Source of the DNA: Idiomarina sp. | GTDB taxonomy: Bacteria > Pseudomonadota > Gammaproteobacteria > Enterobacterales > Alteromonadaceae | Assembly: GCA_022565355.1 (NCBI GenBank) | Contig: JAIUMU010000002.1 | Span: 124,001-188,000 of the forward strand | DNA length: 64,000 nt | Direction of reading: 5' to 3' | Shown here: positions 54,170 through 62,100 of the stretch, piece after piece | Layout: each line of letters begins with the position of its first letter | How positions within the stretch are numbered: position 1 is the first letter of the stretch | Notes under the pieces: generated by a model | What the model was told of the DNA's origin: nothing | Seen by the model: the letters and a program-made list of their open reading frames with translations, nothing else | Database searches by the model: none | Position numbers and translations under genes: made by a program

Positions 54170-54200
54170 GAAAGCGCACATCTCGTGCGCTTTCTTATTT
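54170..54200 (+). terminator. Intrinsic terminator after the solute-binding lipoprotein gene
   Basis: Stem GAAAGCGCAC / GTGCGCTTTC with loop ATCTC, followed by TTATTT. Confidence 0.88.
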
Positions 54201-54290
54201 CTGGCTTCGGTTTTTCGCTGGCTTTCGTTTTGTGCTCAAGTGGCTATATTTAGGGGGCACACTTAGGGCGCACATTTAGTTAATATATAT

Positions 54291-54330
54291 GGATATCCAT
54301 ATATATGCATATGCGGATATCCATATATGT
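54291..54330. repeat. Five-unit NNATATNN octamer array upstream of arsR
   Basis: GGATATCC, ATATATAT, GCATATGC, GGATATCC, ATATATGT in perfect 8-bp register; the first four are each self-complementary. It lies 137 nt before the arsR ATG. Such palindromes could serve as ArsR sites, but the same repeat class occurs away from ars genes. Confidence 0.8.
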
Positions 54331-54466
54331 AGTATGCTTTAATTTAGTTGGTTTGTTTTAGTGGCTTAACTTCAGTGGTATGAGTTTAGTGGCTTTAACT
54401 TAATGGAGCCGCCCTAGTGAGCTTCCACAGGCCAACTCCATTCACCGTTTCCCAAAAGGACACCGG

Positions 54467-54805
54467 ATGTATAACGCAATCGACATTTGTAAAGCCTTTG
54501 GCGATGATACTCGCATGCAAATTATGCAGTTATTAAATGCCAGCGAGCAGCTGTGTGTATGTGAACTAACCGCCGCGTTGGATTTATCCCAGCCGAAAAT
54601 ATCGCGCCACCTTACCATCCTGAAAAATGCCGGCCTCGTAGATTGCGAGCGCAAAGGCCAGTGGATGTTTTATAAGGTTTCCGCCGCGGCCCCAGCTTGG
54701 GTAGATACGATGTTACATGAGCAAAATAGTGCCTTTGGCCCAGCGTTAATGCGTGCCAATGCGCGTTTGGATGCCATGGTTTCTCGGCCTGAGCGCTGCT
54801 GTTAA
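54467..54805 (+). CDS. arsR: ArsR-family arsenic-responsive repressor
   Basis: 112 aa winged helix-turn-helix. The metal-sensing pair is C30-V-C32 in the alpha-3 LCVCEL motif. The recognition helix is LSQPKISRHLTILKNAGLV, and the protein ends in CC, which may add a third thiol ligand. It should release the operator when As(III) binds and so derepress acr3-gapdh-arsJ downstream. AAGGA precedes the ATG. Confidence 0.93.
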   Translation: MYNAIDICKAFGDDTRMQIMQLLNASEQLCVCELTAALDLSQPKISRHLTILKNAGLVDCERKGQWMFYKVSAAAPAWVDTMLHEQNSAFGPALMRANARLDAMVSRPERCC

Positions 54806-54920
54806 GAATTGTGCACTGCTACTGACAATAAAACGCCGCTGCTCACCACAGCGTCGAGGCAAAGAAGAAAGCGCCGCAGCGAGCAACAAGGCGCAGTGGC
54901 TGACAAAATAAGGGAAAGTA

Positions 54921-55979
54921 ATGGGAATTTTTGAGCGGTATCTCTCAGTTTGGGTTGCTCTGTGTATTATTGCGGGTGTGGCACTTGGAGTTGTTGTTCC
55001 CGATGTATTTAATGCCATCGCTGCAGCCGAAGTTGCACAGGTAAACTTAGTAGTTGCGGTACTGATTTGGGCAATGATTTTCCCAATGATGACCCATATC
55101 GATTTAAGCTCTATTAAAGATGCTACGCGCAAGCCGAAAGGGTTAATTCTTACCTTGGTGGTAAACTGGCTGATTAAACCCTTCACCATGTTTGGCCTTG
55201 GTTACTTCTTTTTCTTTGTGGTATTCAAAAACTTCATTCCTGCCGAAGATGCTTCGCAATATTTAGCCGGGGTTATTTTACTTGGTGTTGCCCCCTGTAC
55301 CGCCATGGTATTCGTGTGGAGCCAACTTACCCGCGGCGATGCAAGCTATACTCTGCTACAGGTTTCGGTAAACGACGTAATTCTTATTTTTGCCTTCGCC
55401 CCTATCGCTGGTTTACTACTGGGCCTTACTGATATTTCGGTACCTTGGGAAACACTTACCCTCTCGGTTGTGCTGTATGTAGTGCTGCCACTCATTGCCG
55501 GGGTGTTGGTGCGGAGAGCATTACTTGGTAGCAGATCACAGAATTCAGGCGGCGAAAAGAATACAGCGCGCTTAGCCGCATTTCAGGCAAAAATAAAACC
55601 AATGTCGATCGTTGGCCTATGCTTAACCGTATTGATTTTATTCGGGCTGCAGGCAAACTCGATTATTAATAGCCCCTTTGTAATGCTATTAATTGCGATA
55701 CCGCTGATACTGCAAACGTACTTTATTTACGCTATAGCACTGGGGGGCGCATGGTTTTTACGCTTACCCCATAACATTGCAGCACCGGCCTGCTTAATTG
55801 GCACCTCGAACTTTTTCGAGCTAGCTGTGGCGGTTGCCATCGGTGTATTTGGGATTGCCTCGGGGGCAGCCCTTGCTACTGTGGTTGGCGTACTCGTGGA
55901 AGTGCCAATCATGCTTTCTTTAGTAGCCATTGCAAACCGTTTAGCACCGAAATTTAACGAACGAGCAAAACAACATTGA
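54921..55979 (+). CDS. acr3: ACR3-family arsenite efflux permease
   Basis: 352 aa with about ten helices. It starts [23 protein letters not shown] and carries the conserved family cysteine in [15 protein letters not shown], then [18 protein letters not shown]. It exports As(OH)3 driven by the proton gradient. It lies 115 nt after arsR and 10 nt before the GAPDH gene. Confidence 0.95.
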   Translation: MGIFERYLSVWVALCIIAGVALGVVVPDVFNAIAAAEVAQVNLVVAVLIWAMIFPMMTHIDLSSIKDATRKPKGLILTLVVNWLIKPFTMFGLGYFFFFVVFKNFIPAEDASQYLAGVILLGVAPCTAMVFVWSQLTRGDASYTLLQVSVNDVILIFAFAPIAGLLLGLTDISVPWETLTLSVVLYVVLPLIAGVLVRRALLGSRSQNSGGEKNTARLAAFQAKIKPMSIVGLCLTVLILFGLQANSIINSPFVMLLIAIPLILQTYFIYAIALGGAWFLRLPHNIAAPACLIGTSNFFELAVAVAIGVFGIASGAALATVVGVLVEVPIMLSLVAIANRLAPKFNERAKQH

Positions 55980-55989
55980 GGTACACACT

Positions 55990-57003
55990 ATGAGTAAAAG
56001 AAAAGTACGCGTAGGTATTAATGGATTTGGACGTATCGGCCGCTTGGCGTTACGAGCTGCTTTCGATAGCCCAGAGTTAGAGTTTGTGCTGATTAACGAT
56101 CCAGGCACCGATGCCACAATGATGGCTCACTTACTCGAGTTCGATTCTACACACGGACGCTGGCCACATGCGGTAAGCGCCAGTGAAAACACCATCCATA
56201 TTGATGGCCATGAAATTGCCTATTCCCAGCATAAAGACTTTACCAAGGCAGATTTCAGCAACTGCGATATCGTAATTGAAGGCTCGGGCAAGTTTAAAAC
56301 CGCAGAAGCACTGCAGCCGTTGTTGGATCAAGGTGTTGAACATATTGTGGTAACGGCGCCGGTGAAAAGTGAAGGCGTGCCTAATATTGTGGTAGGTGTA
56401 AATGACGAGGATTTCGATGCTCATGAACATGCCATCGTAAGTGCGGCTTCGTGCACCACGAATTGCTTGGCTCCGGTTGTGCAGGTAATTAAAAACACCT
56501 TTGGTATTAAGCATGCTTCCATGACCACCATTCACGCTCTTACCAATACGCAAAGTATTTTGGATGCACCACACAAAGATATGCGCAGAGCACGAGCATT
56601 GGGATCATTAATTCCTACCACTACTGGTTCTGCCAAAGCGATCACCATGATTTTCCCTGATTTAAAAGGCAAAATTAATGGCCATGCAGTGCGCGTGCCG
56701 ATCGATTGCCCTTCATTAACCGATATGGTGTTTGAAGTGGAAAAAGCCACTACAGCCGAAGCGGTAAACGCTGCATTGAAAGAAGCAGCGGAAGGCGATT
56801 TAGAGGGCATTTTAGGTTACGAAGAAAAGCCGTTGGTATCGATTGATTACAAAACCGACCCACGCTCGGCAATTGTAGATGCGCTGTCTACGCTGGTAGT
56901 AAATGGCACGCATGTAAAAATTTACGCTTGGTATGACAACGAATGGGGTTATGCAAACCGCACCGTTGATCTGGTAAAACGCATTGCGGCTTCGCGTAGC
57001 TAA
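55990..57003 (+). CDS. ArsJ-associated glyceraldehyde-3-phosphate dehydrogenase
   Basis: 337 aa. NAD fold [19 protein letters not shown] and the catalytic cysteine in [18 protein letters not shown] genes placed beside arsJ use arsenate in place of phosphate to form 1-arseno-3-phosphoglycerate, which ArsJ exports, so this copy probably serves arsenate resistance rather than glycolysis. The stop overlaps the arsJ start (TAATG). Confidence 0.93.
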   Translation: MSKRKVRVGINGFGRIGRLALRAAFDSPELEFVLINDPGTDATMMAHLLEFDSTHGRWPHAVSASENTIHIDGHEIAYSQHKDFTKADFSNCDIVIEGSGKFKTAEALQPLLDQGVEHIVVTAPVKSEGVPNIVVGVNDEDFDAHEHAIVSAASCTTNCLAPVVQVIKNTFGIKHASMTTIHALTNTQSILDAPHKDMRRARALGSLIPTTTGSAKAITMIFPDLKGKINGHAVRVPIDCPSLTDMVFEVEKATTAEAVNAALKEAAEGDLEGILGYEEKPLVSIDYKTDPRSAIVDALSTLVVNGTHVKIYAWYDNEWGYANRTVDLVKRIAASRS

Positions 57004-58181
57004 TGAATCTTAAGCAATATCTGGTAATTACGGGCAATTATTGGGCGTTTACGCTCACTGATGGCGCCCTGCGCATGTTGGTGGTGTTGTTTTTCCACCA
57101 ACTGGGCTACAGCCCGCTCGAAATTGCCATGTTGTTTGTTTTTTATGAGTTTTTCGGCGTAGTTACCAACCTTTTAGGGGGGTACCTTGGCGCGCGCATC
57201 GGCTTAAATAGGACCATGCAAATCGGCTTGGTGCTGCAAATTATCGCCCTCGGCGCCCTTACCGTACCCACGGAATGGCTGACCATTGTGTGGGTAATGT
57301 GCGCGCAAGCGATTTCCGGGATCGCCAAAGATTTAAATAAGATGAGCGCCAAAAGCGCCATTAAGATGTTGGTTCCCGGCAACGCCCACAGCACCTTATA
57401 TAAGTGGGTAGCAATACTCACGGGTTCGAAAAATGCGTTAAAAGGGGTAGGCTTTTTCTTAGGTGGCTTACTACTCACATTGCTCGGCTTCGTGGGCGCG
57501 CTGTGGGCCTTGATGTCGTTACTCATTGTGGTGTGGCTGGCCAGCTTAGTGTTGCTGCAAAGCGAGCTTGGCGTTGCCAAAGTAAAGCCAAAGTTCAAAG
57601 ACATCCTCTCGAAAAGCCGCGCAATTAACGTACTTTCCGCTGCTCGCATGTTTTTATTTGGCGCCCGAGATGTGTGGTTCGTGATTGCCCTGCCGGTAAC
57701 CTTAAGCCAAGTATTCGGCTGGGATCATTGGCAAGTAGGCGCATTTTTAGCGATTTGGGTGATTTTCTACGGCTTTATTCAAGCCATTGCGCCAAGAATT
57801 GCTAAGGCCGATGCCTCCGCGTTTCTGTGGGCAGCGCTGCTTACCTTAGTACCGCTAACTATTGCTGCCTTGCTGCAATTCGGTGGGGCTTGGGGGGTAA
57901 GCCCGCAACTGAGTATCGTGATCGGTTTGCTGCTATTCGCCATGCTGTTCGCTATCAACTCATCGCTGCACAGCTACTTAATTATCCGCATCGCGAATGC
58001 CGACGGTGTTTCGCTCGATGTTGGCTTCTACTACATGGCCAATGCCATGGGCCGTTTGATTGGCACCATCCTTTCTGGCCTCGTGTTCCAAACCGCCGGC
58101 TTTATCGCCTGCTTACTCATTTCGGCGCTATTCTTAGCACTCAGCGCCGTAATCGTAAAACCCCTCGAAACTAAAGTTTAA
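57003..58181 (+). CDS. arsJ: ArsJ organoarsenical exporter (MFS)
   Basis: 392 aa, twelve-helix major facilitator protein. It begins [31 protein letters not shown], a start characteristic of ArsJ, and has SGIAKDLNKMSAKSAIKML after helix 4. It exports 1-arseno-3-phosphoglycerate, which decays outside to arsenate. It completes the arsR-acr3-gapdh-arsJ operon. No arsC is seen, and none is needed for this route. Confidence 0.93.
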   Translation: MNLKQYLVITGNYWAFTLTDGALRMLVVLFFHQLGYSPLEIAMLFVFYEFFGVVTNLLGGYLGARIGLNRTMQIGLVLQIIALGALTVPTEWLTIVWVMCAQAISGIAKDLNKMSAKSAIKMLVPGNAHSTLYKWVAILTGSKNALKGVGFFLGGLLLTLLGFVGALWALMSLLIVVWLASLVLLQSELGVAKVKPKFKDILSKSRAINVLSAARMFLFGARDVWFVIALPVTLSQVFGWDHWQVGAFLAIWVIFYGFIQAIAPRIAKADASAFLWAALLTLVPLTIAALLQFGGAWGVSPQLSIVIGLLLFAMLFAINSSLHSYLIIRIANADGVSLDVGFYYMANAMGRLIGTILSGLVFQTAGFIACLLISALFLALSAVIVKPLETKV

Positions 58182-58188
58182 CAGCGAA

Positions 58189-58258
58189 AGATTGGGGTCA
58201 GTGAGGGCGGTGTCAGTGACGCGTTCCTCTGCCCCCATTCTTCTGCCCCCATTCTTCC
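58189..58258 (+). repeat. Degenerate palindromic repeat after arsJ
   Basis: It begins AGATTGGGGTCAGTGAGG seven bases after the arsJ stop and lacks a matching right end. It ends with a duplicated CTGCCCCCATTCTTC. Confidence 0.75.
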
Positions 58259-58270
58259 GCAATGGCGCAC

Positions 58271-58717
58271 TTAGCTGTCGTTAGTGTTGTTTAACGTACC
58301 TTTTTTCATAATACGCTCTACGTTAATTGCGATTGTGAGCAGTAAAATAAGGCTTTCTTTGAACAGCGATAACATAATTACCGCGAAATATCCGTAAATT
58401 AGCGTGAGCAAGAACACACCTAACGCAGTAGCGGCATAGCCCGTGAACAACCCACCAATTAAAACAATAAAGGCCACTACTGCAATTACTGGCCAGCTTA
58501 GGAAAATGATTCCATCCCAAGCAGTTTTAATCCAAGTAAACACTGGGAATTCCGAGGTTTCATCAACCGTTTTGTCCTCTTCGTTCATTTCCCGCATCGC
58601 CGCCAAACGAAACGCTGTACCTTTCCAGATCCGCCATGGAATGGTGAAAAACCGTACCACACATAGAATTAGGGCTTGAATAAACGCCGGCCCAAACTTT
58701 CCTTGAATATTAGACAT
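58271..58717 (-). CDS. Small membrane protein of unknown function
   Basis: 148 aa. A first hydrophobic or amphipathic helix near residues 10-28 (FIQALILCVVRFFTIPW), an acidic middle (MNEEDKTVDETSEF), then two or three membrane helices (IIFLSWPVIAVVAFIVLIGGLF, ALGVFLLTLIYGYFAVIMLSL, SLILLLTIAINV). No family is recognised with confidence. It is convergent with arsJ and divergent from gltB. Confidence 0.6.
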   Translation of the reverse strand: MSNIQGKFGPAFIQALILCVVRFFTIPWRIWKGTAFRLAAMREMNEEDKTVDETSEFPVFTWIKTAWDGIIFLSWPVIAVVAFIVLIGGLFTGYAATALGVFLLTLIYGYFAVIMLSLFKESLILLLTIAINVERIMKKGTLNNTNDS

Positions 58718-58818
58718 TGCTCTATCTCCTTGTTTTGTAGTGAGTTCCTAATAAACCACAAAGTTTAGTAGCGTTAAAGCACTTTCTTAACTAAAAGTTA
58801 ACAAACTGCCAAGAGAAA

Positions 58819-59011
58819 GGGGTCAGTGAGGCACTTCTCTGTCCCTCCCGCGCAGCGCAGTTTGGTGGGCTAGTTGCTGAACTCGAGTGTCTGCCGCATG
58901 GATGCGGCAGCCAAGCCCCCATGGATGGGTTTACGGCGTCTCGAGGGAAGCAACTAGCCCACCAAACTACAGCGCTGCGCCATGGGGACAGAGAAACGCC
59001 TCACTGACCCC
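58819..59011. repeat. 193-bp four-level nested inverted repeat upstream of gltB
   Basis: From outside in: GGGGTCAGTGAGGC / GCCTCACTGACCCC; TCTCTGTCCC / GGGGACAGAGA; CGCAGCGCAG / a CAGCGCTGCG-like partner; then an 18-bp perfect pair TTTGGTGGGCTAGTTGCT (58861-58878) with its complement at 58949-58966; then CTCGAG on both sides. The core matches that of 53057-53177. It occupies half of the 397-nt gap between the small membrane protein and gltB; the gltB promoter should lie in the remaining 100 nt. Confidence 0.92.
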
Positions 59012-59114
59012 GATCTATTCCCTAGGCAATTCTTGGTATTCACGGTGGTTATATGCACATTCACAGAATAATGATAAGTTAATAAGTTGTTATACGTTTA
59101 GGTGGGAGTTGTAT

Positions 59115-62100
59115 ATGTTCGAGCGTTCGGTACTTAAGCCAAATTTGCGAAAGCCAAATTTGCGAAAGCAAAATCCAGATGCGTTGTACGGTGCCGCCAC
59201 GCAAGCGAACACGGTGCGTGATAACTGTGGTTTTGGTTTGATTGCACAGCTTGATGGCGAGCCGAGCCATACCATTGTGCAACGCGCGATTACTGCGCTC
59301 GATAGAATGATGCATCGCGGTGCTATTGGCGCTGATGGTAAAACCGGCGATGGTTGTGGTATCCAAATGCAGCTCCCGAAGGCGTTTTTTCAAACCATTG
59401 CCGAGGAACAAGGCTGGAAGCTTGGGAAGAAGTTCGCTGTTGGCCATGTGTTTTTAAGTGCTAATGATGAGAAGCGCAGCCGTGCTAAACGTATTCTTGA
59501 AGAAGAATTGAATAAAGAAACCTTAAGTGTGCACGGTTGGCGTGAAGTGCCTACCTCGCCCGAAGTGCTAGGTGAAATTGCGGCAAGCACCTTGCCGGTG
59601 ATTGAACAAATTTTCGTTTCTGCGCAGCCTGGATGGCGCAAGAAGGATTTGGAACGGCGCTTATATATGGCTCGTCGCCGCGCCGAGAAGCGCATTGCTA
59701 TAGGCGCTTCAGCCGAGCGTGGTGCACCAAGTAACACCGCGAGTACTTCCCCTAATCCTGATGCACCAAACAGCGCCGCTAACGCCGATCCCGATTTCTA
59801 TGTAGCCTCTTTGAGTTGCCTGCTGATTGTGTACAAAGGCCTAATGATGCCGGCAGATTTGCCGCGCTTTTATCATGATTTGGCCGATGAGCGCCTGCAA
59901 AGCGCAATTTGCGTATTTCATCAGCGTTTTTCTACGAACACGCAACCGCGCTGGCCACTTGCGCAGCCCTTTCGTTTTTTGGCGCACAATGGCGAAATCA
60001 ATACCATTGCCGGTAATCGCCAATGGGCGTTGGCCCGCAGCTATAAAATGCACTCGCCGCTACTACCCGATTTAAATGATGCTGCGCCGTTTGTAAGCAG
60101 CGAAGGTTCGGATTCCTCTTCGCTGGATAACATGCTGGAAATGTTGCTCGCCGGGGGTATGGATTTGTTTCGGGCCATGCGCTTGCTCATTCCGCCCGCG
60201 TGGCAAGGTGACCCCACGATGGACGCCAAGTTGCGTGCATTTTACGAATTTAACTCGATGCATATGGAGCCTTGGGATGGTCCAGCCGGTGTGGTATTAA
60301 GCAATGGCCGCCACGTAGCCTGCAGTTTAGATAGAAATGGTTTGCGCCCTGCTCGCTTCGTTATTACTGATGATCGCACTATTACCGTGGCTTCGGAAGT
60401 GGGCACCTGGGATTACCAACCTGAGCAAGTAATAGAGAAAGGCCGTTTAGGCCCCGGCGAAATGCTGGCGGTGGATACCTATAACGGCAAAATTTGGCGC
60501 AGCAAAGAAATTGACCGCGATTTAGAGAGCCGCCACCCCTACAAAGAGTGGCTGGATGCGCATATTTTACGGCTCACTCCATTCGCGAAATTAAGCGCAG
60601 AAGCTATCGGCAAGCGCCTATTTGATGATGCCACTATGGCGGTGTACCACAAGCAATTCTATTACTCGCGGGAAGAAATTGAGCAAGTGATTAAAGTGCT
60701 GGCAGCCGATGGCCAAGAGGCTACGGGATCGATGGGTGATGATACCCCAGTGGCAGTGTTATCGAGCAAACCACGCCTGCTCTATGATTATTTTCGGCAA
60801 CAGTTCGCGCAAGTAACCAACCCGCCAATTGACCCTATTCGAGAGCGTCATGTGATGTCGTTAGGCACTTGTATTGGCCGCGAACAGAACATGTTTAACG
60901 AAACTTCAGGCTATGCCAATCGGGTGCTATTTGAAAGCCCGGTGCTGATGTATACCGATTTAAAACAGCTAAAAGCGTTGGATGACGAGCATTACGCTTG
61001 GCGCAGTTTTTCTTTGCAGTTCAACCCCACCGAACACACTCTTGCCGAAGCAGTGCAGGCATTAGCGGACAACGTAGAGCAAGCCGTACGCAAGGATAAA
61101 ATTGTTATCGTAATCCTTACTGACCGCGCCATTGCTAAAGGCCTGCTGCCAATTCCTGCCGCTATGGCCACCGGCGCGGTGCAAAACCGCTTGGTAACGC
61201 AACAATTGCGCTGTGATGCCAACATTATTGTAGAAACCGCCTCGGCGCGTGATTCCCATCATATTGCGGTGTTGGTGGGGTTAGGCGCAACGGCGGTGTA
61301 TCCGTTTATGGCCTATGAAACCATTGAACAGCTGGTAGACAAAGGTGGTTTGCAGCTGCCTGTGCGGGAGGCTGTAAGCAATTATCGGCAAGGTATTAAT
61401 AAAGGCTTACTGAAAATCATGTCCAAAATGGGCATTGCGGCAGTGTCGAGCTACCGCGGTGCGGGCTTGTTTGAGCTGGTTGGCGTGGCCCCAGATGTAC
61501 ATGAACTTTGTTTCCCTATCTGCCATCGCCGCATTAACGGCGCGAGCTTTGAACATTTCCAGCGCGATCTGCAACTGTTGCATCAACGGGCATGGCTACC
61601 GCGCAAACAGGTAGAGCATGGCGGGCTGCTGAAGTACGTGCATGGCGGGGAATATCACGCCTATAACCCTGAAGTTGTGGCCACGCTGCAGCGCGCCGTG
61701 AACAACCGCGATAGCGCCGAGTACGCGCGCTTCGCTATCGCCGTAAACAACCGTCCCGTAGCCATGCTGCGCGATTTGCTCCGCCTAAAACCTCCCCTGA
61801 TCGCAGAGGATGGGGACAGAGAGAAAGGGGTCAGTGAGCACGGTGTCAGTGACGGCGGACAACGACCCCAATCTACTGTTTTTTCCGCAGAAGCGGACAA
61901 AAAGCCGTTGTTTGCGCGCTTTGATACGGCGGCGATGTCGATTGGAGCGCTAAGCCCGGAGGCGCATGAAGCACTGGCGATTGCGATGAATAAGCTGGGT
62001 GGGCACTCGAACTCTGGCGAAGGTGGTGAAGATCCGGCGCGTTTTGGCACTCTGAAGAATTCGCGTATTAAGCAGATAGCGTCCGGCCGTTTTGGCGTAA

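Larger units (their letters stand above)
54107..54466 (+). other. 360-nt gene-free stretch before arsR
   Basis: It holds the terminator at 54170-54200, the octamer array at 54291-54330, and then a loosely repeated AGTTTAGTGGCTT/TAACTTAATGG tract (about 54345-54405). No ORF of credible coding character is seen. The arsR promoter and operator must lie here. Confidence 0.7.

Noticed and set aside
58887-59114. 228-bp 5' extension of the gltB frame
   Set aside because: It is repeat-derived. The internal ATG at 59115 has a strong Shine-Dalgarno and gives a normal short propeptide before C38.
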